Positions 13,276 through 27,900 are shown, numbered from the stretch's first letter. The stretch: 64,000 bases of DNA from Helopsaltes ochotensis (GCA_013400155.1 VXBM01001196.1:174021-238020); one strand, 5' to 3'. The notes: generated by a model from the letters alone, not told the origin. Program-made: numbers and translations.

Positions 13276-14364
13276 ACCAAGCATTCTGCCTTCCAATCCC
13301 ATAGTACAAATCTGTGATGAAATATTCAGTTGTAATGAATTATACTGAATTCTTCTTTTCTGATTGTTTTGGTAAAAATTCAGAGGAATAGTAAAATTCT
13401 TACATGGGAAATATTTTCAAAATTGAACTCAGCATTTCCTATGATACAAAAGAACCAGCACGATACACAATACTAATCAACCAAAGACAGATAGGCAGAG
13501 TAGTCCATGATTTTGCCACACTTTTGAGTGAAATGAACTAGCTTGTTATCCCTTGGCAGTTCTGTGTGTATAAATAGGCCATGAATTACTTTTTTTTTCC
13601 ACACCTCAACAACATTGTATGACTAATAAATAATTCATTTGTCTGATTAATATTTTTTTAGCACTTTTGCTGAAGAAAATTCTCACAAGTATGAATTAGG
13701 GAATCACAGTTCTGCCTCTAAAAAGTAAGTTGATTTCTCAGTGCTTTCTTTCATTTTTAAATTGTGAGAAAAAAAAGTCTAAAAGCAACATATACCAGGA
13801 AAAGTAAAGATGAAATAATATCTTTCCACTTTTTCATCTTTTAAGATTCAATAATCTTGGTATTTAAACTATATATTTCCTAAATAAGCAACAGGACTTC
13901 AACCACGAATGAAACAACATTCTCATGTCAGCATCTACCCAGCAGATCTTTAAAGGTTTGGTATCTCTCACTTTTAATACTGCTTCTCTAATACTTTAGA
14001 AAAATAAGCAAAATATAAGAAAAACTAGTGGAGACTAGTTTAAAAAATTATTCTTAATTTTTTGGGGGGGATTTTAGGGAATGCTTAACTAAACCTCATT
14101 GATTCAGAGTATCTACCCCTTTACAAGCCATCCATTCCTCTGTACATTTAAGACTCTCCAGAATGAAATTGTGCCACTTTTGTTCACTCATCTAAATGAA
14201 ATATCTTAATTAGAAATAGAGCCTGCTTTGATTACCTTGACAGCTAGCAGTAAGAGATATGCCCAACAGCTGATACTGAATTTCATTATTAAAAACTCCT
14301 CAAATTTAAAAATGTTTATCACAGCCCTGTGTAATATAATTTTCTTAATTGTAAAGTAGCACTG
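13276..14364. other. unique AT-rich non-coding sequence
   Basis: No repeat is recognised. A 63-base exon-like block at 13662-13724 with good splice-like borders is described as a finding. Confidence 0.5.
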
Positions 14365-14590
14365 ATTGTTGTAATCCGTGAGGAATGGTTTTCCCTAAGA
14401 ATTCCCCCAAGCTCCCAGACATAATAGTTTAACCCTTTATTCCCTATTGGCCCAGAGCCAGATACTTAAACTCCTGTAAATTCCCGCTTCTCTCTCTACC
14501 TCCTGGGACCCCCATGGAAACATCTCAAGAATAAAGGACAGACTGAAAAAACAGGAGGTGAGAGCCTCTATGGAAAATCTTTAATCTTGT
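14365..14590 (+). mobile_element. probable decayed LTR fragment
   Basis: The sequence looks like the promoter part of an avian class II LTR: CCCTATTGGCCCAGAGCCAG, then AAACTCCTGTAAATTCCCGC (a place where TATAAA is usual, here eroded), a CT-rich stretch, and AATAAA at about 14531. No terminal TG/CA pair or target-site duplication could be fixed, so the borders are approximate. It could instead be unique sequence with chance similarity. Confidence 0.35.
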
Positions 14591-17500
14591 TCCACGAAAA
14601 AACTACCTATTGATGTCTTTCAGATGAAAATATCAGATAGGTAGGGTATACTTGAACTGATAACTTAAGATAGTTCAAAACAACTTCAAAGCATATAATC
14701 TGGAATTTATGGACAAAATCCCACTGTCCTCCAGAGCAGCAAGTAATGTTCAATGAATGCAGCTTATACCCTACTCAGTAATGAAATGGAAAATCAGAAA
14801 AATTGGAAAAAAATTTTGTTTGAAAACAAGTTTTCAAATGAGGCACCTGGAAAGGAATCATTCAAAGCAATCTTTTTCATTGATTAAGGAAACTAAGAAC
14901 CTAAGAATACACCTTAACTCATTCTTCATTTCCCCTCTTTATCTTATTCTTACAAAACCTCACAAACACATCAACTGAATTCTCTGAGATGCTTTAGCAT
15001 CCTAGTAGTCAATCAATGATGTCGAAGCCATTCAGCTGAAAATAACAATAATCTAGTGAAAATACGTTTTCCTGGGGACATTATAAATGTCCCATCCTAA
15101 AACTGAAGGACACTCCAAGAGTCTGAAGGAGCTCAACAGTAAGGAGCAGTGAGTACCTAATGAGACACTCACAGGAATGATGCTTAAAAAGTATCACTAT
15201 GATTCGACAATCAGCTTCGTTCTACAAGGATAAATAAAAAATTAAAAATCCCATTGCTTCATCTTAGGAATGTCCTACATTTCACTGTATTTGATGATAT
15301 TTATCCTGAAAATTACAGAATGGAAAAGCATCAGAAAATACAACTGGGCTATGTTCCTATATTACTTAACTATTCCCTGTTGAACTGGCTGTGAAGAATT
15401 TATTATATTGAACCTCAGCAAATGGGTTCCACAAGTGATTTTACATCCAGTAAAAGGATAATAGGATACATGCAGAGGAAGTGGATGGATGGATGGATGG
15501 ATGGATGGATGGATGGATAACTACTCTGTGTGCATATGCCTTGCCATATTCCCAATAGCAGATGTTTCACCCAGAGCCTCAAACTCATCTTTTCCCTAGG
15601 TGGAACATCCTGTATTTTTAGACCATGATGATGATTTTTTTCCCTATCAACTAAATTGAATACAATGAATATACAAAGTTCTGTGTGGAGCTATACAAAT
15701 GAAATGTGCATATTGCTTTAATTCATAAGTTCCTGACATTACTATTTAAGTTTTGTACATGTAAATAAAGGTACAAAATGGTTTGTGAAGTAGATCAGAG
15801 TAGACATCAAAAGAATCAGAGAAAACCAACTTATCTTCCTAGACCACCTCATACCACAATCACTGCCTGAGAAACAACTGGGAAGATGTACTTAATTATG
15901 TGTAGTTACTGGGGTTTAGTGCAGGAGATGAAGACAAGAGGTTTATATAATATAACAAGTGCCAAAGATAAAAACTAAATGCTGCAAAAAGTCAGTGGTG
16001 GTCTAAAGACAGAGGTTTTTTAATGAACCTTGCAAAAGCCAGAGCAACACAGACCAGAGGAGATGTTCTCAATTCTTCTTTTCAGATTTTACTGAATTAC
16101 AAAGAACACTCCTTATTAAAGTACTGTGTAACCTTACTAAAGTGATGGACTGCTGCGGTCCATTTTAAACCACTGTGGAAATGGTGGTGCTAGCTTTGCT
16201 TAATATTAAAGAGTGACCGGATATTTTCTTTATTCAGAAAGGATGTAAAGAAGAGTCATTCTTTTTCATTTCAGTTTAAAGGAATGCTGACTGGCTAAGC
16301 TATTTTTTTAGATAGCATAAAGCCTTCTTCCATTCATGCCCCTTTCCAAAATATCGCAAAGAGAATAGTGAAATACTCAAAAGACAAATGGTGAAACAAT
16401 TCTTTTTTAAGCCGTCTTCATTGAGTTTAACAAAGATTTTTCTCTTTTAAAATTTGGAAAGTGACTCTGTATTTAAAAAGAAGAAATTATTTTTAGTTAA
16501 GATGTACAATTTAAAGTCAAACATAGGTGAAATGACCCCTCCTACTTCTAAGGTCTTCCTGTATTTTTTCTGGGTTATGAATTTCCTTGTACTCCAGGTT
16601 GCATGATGAAAATTCTTAACACTCGATTTTGCACCAAAACTGCATGTACATGAGAGAAACATGAAAATCATCACATGAGGACCTTATCACATCCTGCCCT
16701 TGTGGGATGTGTCAGGTGATGGACTTGCTGTATTTGTTTGCACAATGTACAGTGAGTGAATTGTAAAACATCCTTATTCAAAAGAAGAGGGCAGAACAAG
16801 AGAGAAGATAGGTCTGTCTTTCTTAATGGTGTTTCAATAGAGTGGGAAAAAATCACAGAGAGAAATAGATGGTACTTCCTTAGAGAATGTACTCATGTGG
16901 GAGAAGCATCTACACAGAAGACTGGGACAGGCAGAAATGCCACACAGAGTTCATCTAGGATGAGTGCAGCCTGCAACTTTTCTGAGAGGAACAGAGCTTA
17001 AGTCTGTGAATGGACAGATATCTGAAACCCCCACCTGGGTTTGCATCCAGTGACATGGAGCCCCGCTACATGGCATCACTGCAAGGCTTGGTGGAACAAG
17101 CAGGAGCACATATGCCAAGTTACAGTCACTGCCACAGCTCTCTGTATGTCTCCTTCATTCATAGTGGGTCCTCATTATGTGTGACCTAAATAATAATCAT
17201 ATTAATCTGGTCTTTAGAATAACTTTGGAGCTACTCCTCTGTTGCCATATGCTGCAGCAGCTTTTACAAGCTAAGCATCCCAAAGCCCTCGAGAAACCTG
17301 CCAAGCGGGAAAGAAAAACATAACCTCCACAATGTATCCTTCCTGTAACTGGTACCATGGCATTTACTGAAAGCATGGCATCCTTGGCAGGAAAATACCA
17401 TAAAAAAATCTCCTTGTACATTGTGCACAACACCCTTCCAATTGCAAAGATGCAAACAAATCCACCAATTAAATTGAAGATGTTTAATTAGATGAATAAT

Positions 17501-20500
17501 TTAACTATTAACATGACCTTCCCTCATTTGTTGCTCTACTGCTACAAGGCGTATGTAAAGACTCAGTAAACGAAGGAAAAGAACAACTTAAATATATGTT
17601 TGACTATGTACATATACACATTCTCTTTAGCATAGTCTCCATTTTTCATACACAGCATTACTTATTTAACTAGGCTTTTAGCAATCACAAGGATTACAAA
17701 AATTTTATGGTTCTTGAAGGTACTTAACATTTGTCACACTGTAGACTTGTAGACTCCACAGATTTATCTGTAACATGAAGGGTTTTGGCAAAGCAAGTCA
17801 GAAGTAGATGAAGAAACTGTATTTCAGCTTTCTTGCTTTGAAGGGAGGTAGAAGGAAGATGCAGAATCTACATGCTCCTACAGAAGTGACCTACATAGCA
17901 TATTTGAAATACAAGACTAATGCATTAGATGCATGTCAGCTCATTATCCAAAATTACAGGACTATCCCTAGAAAATACACAGTGTTTCAGTGTGAATAAG
18001 GACTGTACTGTAGAAGGAAATCACCTAATTTCCCTTTACTGTGTCATGTTTCATATGACAATGGAAGTCCAGAGTGTGTGAATTAAATTGATTCCAGATG
18101 AAGCTACACCAGAGTGCATCTTATTAAGTCAATGACAGGGCATGCGTAGTCATTGGGGCCATATTTGAGTCAATCTGAAGTCAAATCTTTAAAATATACA
18201 TAACGTGGATGTCAGATCTACATCATTAGTTACTTAACAAATTCATTGTGATTTTGCCATACTGTGACAGTCACAGATCACAAAGCCAGTACTCATCTAC
18301 TGGTGTCATGGACTGATTTATGCATTAGCCTAAGTAAGATCATCTCAGATTGCAAATTCTGTGGGAGAAGAAACAAAATTGTCAGCCATATTTCCTTGGT
18401 AATCTAGCCTTTGAGGTTCTATAAGCCTTGATGAAATTGTAACAATGAACAAAGGGCCAATGAACAAGGATGAGCAGCAATAGTGTTAAATAAAATACAC
18501 ACCCACTTTAATACACTTCTTCAATAAGACTTCCAAAAAGGACTAAAAACATAAACATGAAAACACTCTTACTTTCCCTGTTGTCCATAGTTCTTTAAAG
18601 TAGAATTATCTGAAAAAGGCAATGTTACTACATATTCTTGAGAATCTATGGGGAAAAGGTCAGAAGAACAAAAAAGATGAAGTTTTTACATGACAATTAC
18701 AGACTTGTCAATTTCCACCTCCAGAGAAACAAGTAGAACAAATCAAAAGTCTGTAGCCATCTTGTGGATTGCAGGATGATGAGCAGCAAGTTTACATGAC
18801 TTTGTCAATTACAATACCATCACATTCCTCTTGTGATAGGAAAAGCAATGTAAGTCAAGCACCTTGCCTACTGTTAAGGCTCTTAACTGATTTATCTTAC
18901 TTGGAACAGAATAATGGAGTATTATAGAGCTTACAAAAGAGTACAAAATTGGTTGCAAAACGTTACTTAAAGTGATTACTAGTCTCCATTATTCTAGAAA
19001 TCCCTAAACCTTCCATGCCCTAGTATTTCTGTTGAAAACTTTGATGATAAAAAAGACAATGTCTTTGTTAAAAGTGAATGGATGCTAAGCTGAGAAATAC
19101 TATCAAGGACAGGGTTATAAAATTTCATTCACAAATAGCAAAAATAAAAATGGTGTCAGAAAGAAAATATCTTTGTATGATTGAAATAAAGAGCCTATTT
19201 TATTGAAAAGAAAACAGGTAAAAAAGAGCTAGGTTTTTCAGAGAAAAAGGAAGATACTATTTTTAATGAGAAGCTGAATAAGAATTGATCAATAATATAT
19301 TACAAAATATGCTACAGAGTAAGGACCAGGATAAGTATAAGATTTAATTTTTGGGGAGTTTCAAGGTGTTTAAGAATCAGAGATTATTAAGGACGGTTTA
19401 GAAACTCCCTGTCACATATGATAAAGCTGCTAATACACAAATGAAGTAGGGAACAGAGTAAAGGGTCTCTCTCCATTCTTCTGGACTTATATTCTAGGAT
19501 TGATTATTAAATTATCCTAAATTAATTTTTTTTACACAAAAATTATAGCAAAGAACTACGGATTAGGACAACCTACTCAAAATTTTGAAAGGTTTAAGAG
19601 AGCACCCACATTACAGTCTTCTTCCCTTGAATGAGTCGAGATGTCCATAAGACCTAAAAATTAATGAGATTTAGGCATTTTACTACAAAAATCTCCTGAA
19701 ATAGCTTCTAAGTTTCCCTCTAATTTTGTCCATCAGTAGGAGTTAAAAACATGCATGAACTGTCGAAGAGTGTTGTAAACCAAACATGCATGCATTAATA
19801 AAGTAATGCATAATTCCATTTGGAATTGTCTTAGCAAGGTAAATAGTAGATGTTCAAATGGCTTTTAGTTATATAGTTATTATTACATTTCTTGGTTTTC
19901 CTCATTACTTGACTGTTATTGTAAAAAAATAGTGAACTTGAATTTTATTGATTTAAAAGGCATCTATGATACAAAATGCATTTGTAGTTAGCATTCTTTT
20001 CTGGAAGGCATTTCAATGTGCTCATTATGTAACTGTCTTTAATCACAAACCTTTTTTAAATTGTTGCCAAATGTGTTTGGAAAATGTCAAATTTATTTTA
20101 CTTGGTTTCAAGTTATTTCAACTTTTTTCATTTTTTTCATGTCTCAACTGTCTAGTATGGTTCTTTTTTCCCTGAGAAATATCACATTTAGGCCAAGCAA
20201 CAGCTTCATGCTATCCTGGTATTTTTAAAATACCATCTGATTTGGATCAGCAGTGATGACCAAAACTATTAGAAAGTTCCAAAATTCTAGTGGATTTTTT
20301 TCCTCCTATCTGCTCATATCTTGATTTTAATGTAAGAACACCAGTTTTTCTGGATATTAAATTCAACATTGCATTTTCTAGTGAAGTCAGTGGGATTGGA
20401 CAAGACCCTATTTGTATCTTACTATGCAATACCTCCTCTACAAGCAAATTGAATTCAACTAAAAATTTACACTACTGACACAAATAATAACAGATGCATA

Positions 20501-22559
20501 TCATGAGGAAAAGTTCTTAACCAGACTGAGAGTGAAAAAGAAATTCTATTTTAGAGTGAGCATATAAATCTCTGCTCTTCTAAGGCCAATGGAAGACCCT
20601 TAACAGGCTTCAATTGGATCAGGATTAGCCCTCCTTTTTTGTTTCTCAAGGGCGTTCTGAGTTCAGTCACCCTGAACCTATCTTCTCCTCATCCATTGTA
20701 GAAAGAGAAATAGAACTTTTCTATTTTAATAAACTGAAGCCTAAACATAAATATCTGTCACTCATAAAGTTATATTCTGCTGAATATAAGCATCCACATG
20801 CTAAAATTTTTTCGTTGTAGTTGTAGTTGGAAAAAAACTCCCACAGTGATAAGATCCCTGTGCAAAGCTTTAGTTCAGAGCCAATGCTGGGTAATACTTC
20901 CTTGGGATAAAAGATTTAAAATGGCCATGCCAACAAAATCTTAAACTACACTATCACTGTATAACTCTATTGCTATAATAAGGCTTCATTTGATTTCTTG
21001 TGAGAGGTATAATAAGATTAAGGCATAATCATAATTTCCCCTATGATAGAAGATAAACTACTTCTCAGTGATCTCTCAGAAACCAGACCAATATTTGGAT
21101 ATTAAATAGTCATTTGCAGCAATAACAGGTAATCATTCCAGTAACACAATGTCAATGGCACCCTGATTTTCAGAGAAACATACTGTGGTTGTCTCTTGAG
21201 AAACTTGATTAAACTCCTGACCCAGACAATAGGGAATAACAAGAGTTAACCAATTGCTTGAGGGATATCTTATGGATTTTGTTTTCATTTGTATTAATTT
21301 ATATAAACCTTCCCAACAGGCTCATTGGCTTTTGTTAAGTGACTACCAAAAATACATGGATTCAATGAGAACTTCTTTTTCCCTGTTGTTATTGTGGCAT
21401 TTAGAGCAAGGTAAAAGTGCTTCAGAAGCCTTTTGTAGCACCTTACAATAAATTAATTTAATCCTTACTAATGTATTTACTGTGTTGGCAGAGTATCTTT
21501 ATAATTAGAATAGAGCAAAGGTATATAGCTTGGTAGCATTACTGAATATGTCATTCCAATCTGCCCTTGTCAAGTTGTTAGGATAATTTTTTATGTTTAG
21601 TTATTGCTATTAAAATTCCAGTGATGCTATTGAGCGCAAACATAAAAACATGCATTTACTTATCAACTCATGAATGAAGCATCTTATAATCTGAATATTC
21701 AGGTTATAACAGACAAGAGTACGAAAGAATTTTTACTCTAGCTTGAGAGGAAAAGTCACAGTAATTAGTAGGGGAAATTATCTAGAAGTGTTTGGTACAA
21801 CTTCAGCTTTGACATTATTTACAGTAATTTTCATTCAAAATAATTTGCCAGTCATCATACAGGAAGCTTAAGAAAACCACTAAAATTAACCATAAATTCC
21901 TTATATCTCCTGTCAGTACTGTATTGACAGGAACATCTTCCTCTGCCCTATCAGATAAGACCATATTTCCTTCATAACATCAACTGTCTGGAGTAAAACA
22001 CCAAGAAACATGTATAACTGTGAGATTGTATTAAAATTTCAGTGTAACAAAATCATGTCTAATTTCACTACTGTAATCCAAAAATCAACCTGCAGAAAGG
22101 CAGCCCTGAAAAGACAGGATTTCTTAGATCCTGCAGCCTTTATGTATTCAGAGGATATTACATACCATAACTTGGTTAAGAAACAGTAGAGATCTGACTT
22201 TTAAATGCCAAACATGATGCTAGTCTTCTCTAAAGAAGTCCACATCTTAAAAAAACAGGAATCACTTTTAAAATGCATTTCAAAGTGAAACTGATCAGAT
22301 GTCTCAACCTTAAAAAAAAAAGCCTTGATGCAATCAAAATGCTACTAAGTCTAGTAGTGGGTGAATTGTCTGCTAATGGACAGAAGACACTACCTTAAAC
22401 ACTGAATTTTAGCGCAAATTATTCTCTTAGTTCGTATGCAGGATTTATTTCTTAAGTCAGATATGAGTTCTCTTTAACAATCTGTATGATGAGATCCACA
22501 CAGATAATTCTATAACCTCTGTGAACCACACATTCTGGTGCCTGATAAATCATACACTA
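14591..22559. other. unique AT-rich non-coding sequence
   Basis: Apart from the GGAT microsatellite at 15483 no repeat or gene is recognised. Open frames of 60-80 codons (14757, 16447, 17197, 19966 and others) lack domains, overlap each other on opposite strands and fit chance expectation. Confidence 0.55.
15483..15518. repeat. (GGAT)9 microsatellite
   Basis: Nine perfect GGAT units in a row. Tetranucleotide arrays of this size are often length-variable between individuals. Confidence 0.95.
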
Positions 22560-24715
22560 CATTTCCCCCCTAGGTTTAAATGGAATTTTTTGCCATTCAA
22601 ACTGTGCATATTGCCTCTTTCCCATCCACTGGATATCACTGAAAAGACTCTGTCTCCACCTTCTTTACTCCCTCTCACCAGACATCAGCCCACACTGATA
22701 AAATTCCCCTTGAGCCTTCTTCTGTCCAGGTTGGACAGTCCCAGCTCTCTCAGTCTCTCCTCATACTTCAGGTACTCCAGTCCTTTAATAATTTTTCTGG
22801 CCCTTCAGTCAAGTTGCTCTATTAAGTCCATGTATCTCTGGTACTGGGAAGCCTGGAACTGGATACAGTGCTCTAGATGTGATCTCACCAGTGCTAAGTA
22901 ATGGGGAAGAATACTCTTCCATGACCTGCTAGCAACAGTTTTTATAGCCCAAGAGGCCATTGACCTTCACTGGTGGAGGGGCATATTGCTGGCCAGTGTT
23001 AAACCTGATATTCACTGAGACACACAGGGTCTTCTCTGTAAGGTTGCCTTGCAGCACATCAGCCCCCAGTGTGCAGCACTGCCTGACATTATTCTGCCTC
23101 AGTTGCAGAGCTTTTGATTATCTTTTCTTGAACTTCATGAGGTTCCCATTGGACCATTACTTCAGCCTGCTGCAGTTCCTCTGGATGGCAACACAACCAA
23201 CTAGCATTTCACAGTGTTACCCAATACATACCCCCTAGGTTGAAAACAACTTATAATCTTGTTCAAAGTGCTGTCTCTCTCCTCAACTAGGTAATTAATG
23301 AAAATGTTAAAGCAGTATCAGCCCCTTAATGAACCCTAGGATACACTACTATTGACTGGCCTCCAGACAGCTTGTCAGAATCCTCTGAGTCCAGTTTTCT
23401 GTTCACCTCTCTGCTCACTTACCTAGCCAATGTTATGGATACAGTATCAAAAGCCTTGCTAAAGTCAGGATTAACAACATCCAGTCCTCTTCCCTCATCC
23501 ACCAAGGCAGTCATTTCCTCATAACAGATGCTTGAGGTGGCCAAGCACTGTTTCACTAAAGCCACAATGACTATGCCAAATAACCTTCTTGTTCTTTTTA
23601 AAATTTCAAATGTTTTTAGGTTTATTTGATCCACTATTTTCCCTAGGGGGTTGGGAATAAGGGGGTTGGCCAGCCTATAGTTCCTCAGGTCTTCCTAGGT
23701 CTTCTCAAAGAAAGGAATCACATTTGCTTTCCTCAAGCCCTCAGAAACCTTTCGTGGTTGCCTTGACCTTTCAAAGACAAATGACAATGACATTGACCAG
23801 CACTCTTTATAACTATAGGTACATAATATATGGGTCCTAAACATCGAGTTTGCTTAAATTTTACCTAGCCTAATTTTCCTTTACCCAGGCTTTCATATTG
23901 TTGCAGGTGCCTAGTATTGCTGAAAACAAATCCTGCTGGTAGAGAATGAGGCAAAGGTGGCCTTGACTACCTCAGTCTTCTCCATATACTTTGTCACTAG
24001 GATTCCTATTGAATTCAGTGCAGAAGCCATGCTTTCCCAAGTGTGTTTTTTGCTGTCTGTGTATCTGTAGAAACACATCCTGTGGTACATCTTATTCCCC
24101 TCCAGATTCAATTCCAGATGTGTTTTGGCTGTCTTCACCCTATCTCTACACACTTGAACAATGTTTCTATATTTCCTCTCTGCACATTTACCTGAAGCAA
24201 CTTCAACCTGTGTGTTTCTTCTTCAGTCTGAGTTTAGTTAGGAGCTACTTGTTCAGCTAGGCAGGTCTTCTGACATTCTCCTGCATGTGAGGTTGGACAA
24301 CTTTTTAACTTAGTAAAGGCTATCCTTGAAAAAAACCTACAAGCTTTCTCAAACTCCTTTTTTCCTCCAGGATTTTCTCCCATGGCATACTTCCAAGTAT
24401 GTCCCTGAACACACAAGTCCTCTCTCAAAGTCAAATTATGTGATCCTGGGTTTTGCCTTGATATTTCACCTATGGCTCCTGAACTCACAGTCTCTGCAGA
24501 CAGGACTTTCCTCAGGCTTCACATCCCCGCTCAGTTCTTTGTTTTGTAAGAATAAGATCCATCACAGCATTTTCTGCACAATGTCTTGGTCACTTGTGTC
24601 AGGAAGTTAACAGCAATGATCCCCAGGAGCATCCTGAATTGCTGCATCTTTTCACAGTGTAACAGGGGAAGCACACAGTGTTTCTTCCAACTCTCACAGC
24701 TCTCACATCTAAGCT
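22560..24715 (-). mobile_element. CR1 LINE, long decayed antisense copy
   Basis: A minus-strand CR1 covering the later part of ORF2 and the 3' region. Read from right to left: 24234-24600 encodes remnants of the segment between endonuclease and reverse transcriptase; 23911-24153 keeps KTHLELNLEGNK and GILVTKYMEKTEVVKATFAS, matching the conserved CR1 ORF2 linker; 23440-23466 encodes DFSKAFDTV, the motif A aspartate block of the reverse transcriptase; 23280-23400 corresponds to the motif B area; 22640-22900 contains the antisense CR1 hallmark around CCTCATACTTCAGGTACTCC and CTGGAACTGGATACAGTGCT. Stops and shifts are numerous. The terminal 8-bp CR1 repeat is not clear at 22560, so the 3' border is approximate. 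Confidence 0.85.
23419..23634 (-). pseudogene. CR1 reverse-transcriptase remnant
   Basis: A 71-codon open fragment of CR1 ORF2. Residues 41-53 (MTALVDEGRGLDV) and 57-65 (DFSKAFDTV) form the segment leading into and including reverse-transcriptase motif A, whose first aspartate is a metal ligand in active enzymes. The rest of the palm domain, including the motif C aspartate pair, is not in this frame. It is a relic of a LINE protein and not a host gene. Confidence 0.8.
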
Positions 24716-24901
24716 ACATTTAAAGATAACCAGAAATACAATTACATAAAAAAGTATGATAAAAATATCAGATGAATATATCGGTTCATCTGGATGCCAT
24801 GCAACAGTCAAGAAGAATGTATCATATGAAACACAATTTATATATATCTATTTACATTTGCAACCTGAAAGCTTCGAAGTTTTTCAATGTATTTTCTCAC
24901 T

Positions 24902-24924
24902 AAAAAAAAAAAAAAAAAAAAAAA
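24902..24924. repeat. A23 homopolymer
   Basis: Uninterrupted run of 23 A's about 190 bases beyond the CR1 copy. No retroposed gene body with a matching duplication was seen next to it. Confidence 0.9.
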
Positions 24925-27900
24925 GTGATCTTCCTTATCCTGCAAAGGATACATTTTTAAACTTCTTTTTAATTGCCTATAAAAAGGGCTTTGGCTTTGA
25001 GAGGTATGGATTCCCTGCTGTTTCCTTCACCTTGAGAGACATACTGGAAATAAAACCAGATTCTGCCATACAAGGCACATCAATCATATTATTTTTATGC
25101 ATAGGGCTAGAAAATGTTTTCTGTAGATCTGTATTAATTTTGGTTCAAAGCCACTGTTTTTCTTCAAGCCTAATTTAGAAAATATTATTTATCAAGTAGT
25201 CTATTAACTACAATTCACTGTAGTTCATTTATCTAAAGACAAAAATGTAAATAGCTCCACTATGTAGCTGCATGAAGTAAACTATTGATTAAAAATGCAT
25301 TCTAATAAAATGTTTATCAGGATCTCTTCAGAGTTTTCAAGCAGGCTTTCAAAGCAGTGGTGTGTGAGAGTTGATTAAATGCTTCTTATGTGCTACATAT
25401 CCGTAGTATTAAGGTCAATCGAATTCTCCTCAGCAAAAGCTGGCAACTCAGATGAAATTCAGTGTGATTTAAGCAGCAGCTATTCAGGCACTGAAAGCTT
25501 ACCAAATTCTGCTAGCTTTTTCCCTCACTACAGGGATGTATAAATAGCAAGACACAGTAAACAATCTGAACTAAAATCACCAAGCTTAACAGGCTTTAAA
25601 CAGAAGATGAATATGCAGCACCTATTGCAAAACAACACTCGTTAAGCTAAGATAACCAGTTAGAACCAACTACGTGGTAGCACGTAGATGATGCAATTCA
25701 AGCCAATGCAGAAATATTAATTCATGTTAAAAAAAAATTAAAACCACTATGCACCATCCTAGCAAGCCTTGCATCTGAGTAAGCTTTTACAGCTCCATGC
25801 CATTAGCACCCTTTTTCTGCTCCAGAACTCAGCAATGTCTTCTACTGCTTAATCCCACCAGCCCTGTTGGTGTCAGCTGTAAGACTAGTTTTACTGGTCT
25901 CTGTGCTCAATACACGCATCCAAAGTTTAGTACTTCTCCTCCAAGGAAAGATTAGAAGCGCCAGCCTGATCCCTTTATACAGCAGAGATCAGACCCAGGC
26001 CAATAAGGGGATTTTTACGTGATGAATACCCCTTTCAGCTTCAAAGGAAATGTCTGCTGAGAGGTTGCCAGAGTTTGTTACGATTTTTTTCAAGAATATA
26101 AGAGAGAGAGTAAGAGTAGAAGTGAATTAAGGAGCCACACTGACATCTTGTGGACACAGAGCCAGCAAAACATTTCAAAGCACTTTCAGCACACTCCAGT
26201 GGGGTGTTGCTTAATCTAAGAGATAAACTTGAGTAGTACAGGGAAAGCGAGATGATTTCCTGACACTTGTTAAACTGAGTAATATGGAATTTATCAAACT
26301 TGTGCAGAATGGTGTTTCATACAATAGGTATGAGAAACTGGATATTCATAGAAAAATGTTCCAAAATTAATTTGATATTTTTATTCCCAAGGCTCAAGTT
26401 CAAAAATGAAACACAATTGAAAGGAAAAAAAAAGTTAAAACATTTAGGTGATTATATACAAGCAATGATTTAGCTAGGAACTTGAAGTCTATATTAATAG
26501 CAAAAAAGGAAACCTGATGAAGTTAACATGTTGACATCTGCAAAGTTGTCTGTTACAGAAGCGTTTTCAGAAGAGCGGACAAACACTGCTGGTCTAAAAC
26601 AGGTCTAATGTTAAATTGTGTTTGTGTTCTGCCAATTTTTCTAGGAAAAACCCCCAAAATCTTTGAAATATCTTGGGAAAATTCTTGTCAACAGCAAGTA
26701 GAATTACAAATTTTATTTAAATAAACATTCACAGGAATGGTTCCACAGACAGCAGAGGAAGACATCTTACTTCCTGCCTTTGGAAGGAACAACATAAAAG
26801 GAAACATTTTTAATCTCAGCCTTTGGGAAAAGCAATGGTAGTTCTCCCATTTCTTCCAGGAATTCTCAATGTATTTCATTTTAGACAAGGTATGCAGATA
26901 ATATAGGGATGAAAAAGAATCTTAAACATTATATTTTGCATGACATGTCCTGAGAGATTTGCCTCAGAGAATTATTAACATAGACACCAGAATAAAGCTG
27001 CTAGCAGGAGCAAAACGCACGTTGATATAGAATATGTCCCCAAGATAATTTTTAATCAATGGTGCTAAATATTGGGTCCAAAAAGCCCTCTAATATAGCT
27101 CAGCTTCATAAGAATTGGCTCATTTGATGACTTTAGAGGCAAAAAGATTCTGAAGTAATCATTTTATGCAGGAGCACATTCCAAGGGGTGACAAATTTTC
27201 AGCATCACCAAAAGCTTCACTTTAAATATAAGATTTTAATTAACTTTCAGCAAAAGATTTTGAAAACAGTGTGGATCCAGTAACATTCTTCTGAATTCCA
27301 TAAGATTGCTTTTTATCAGATCTGTATCAAATATAGGACTTGCCTTTTCCTTTAAAGACATTTACTCTTTATCTTGGTATTGCCCAGGAGATCCAAGACG
27401 AAACTGGATCACTGCTCATTTGCACCATATTTGGACTATGTTAATCCTCTGCTTTTCAGTTTCCTGCAGCATTCAGAAAGGATTCCTCCTTACACTCTTC
27501 CTTCAATGTACAATTTTGAGAATTTTGAGGGTGTGAAGAGACTTTTCTTTGGAGATAGTTCACAGACAGAATAAAGATTTAAGATGGCATATCTATCAGA
27601 AGTTTAGTTGATCAATCAGGCTCACGATCCCAGTGTTGACTACATTTGGTATCCTGAGTCTCCAATTTCCTTGCTATTCTATTGAAATCTGACCTTCCTT
27701 GTTCTATTCTTCTGGCACATTTCCAGGGTTGCTATTCTTTCTTTCTGCTTGATTTTAAGCATTCTGTAGCTGCATTATGCGAGGATCAGAAGATGGGATG
27801 TTTTATGGATGCTTCTTGATTAAAGCTCTATTGCAGTTAGCAGTGTCCAACCAGAACTGGACTGTAGGTTCCTGTCAGCTCCTTGTGCTTGCATTGATAA

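Noticed and set aside
22521..23238. Frames of 126 and 92 codons on the + strand
   Set aside because: They read antisense through the CR1 copy whose coding strand is minus.
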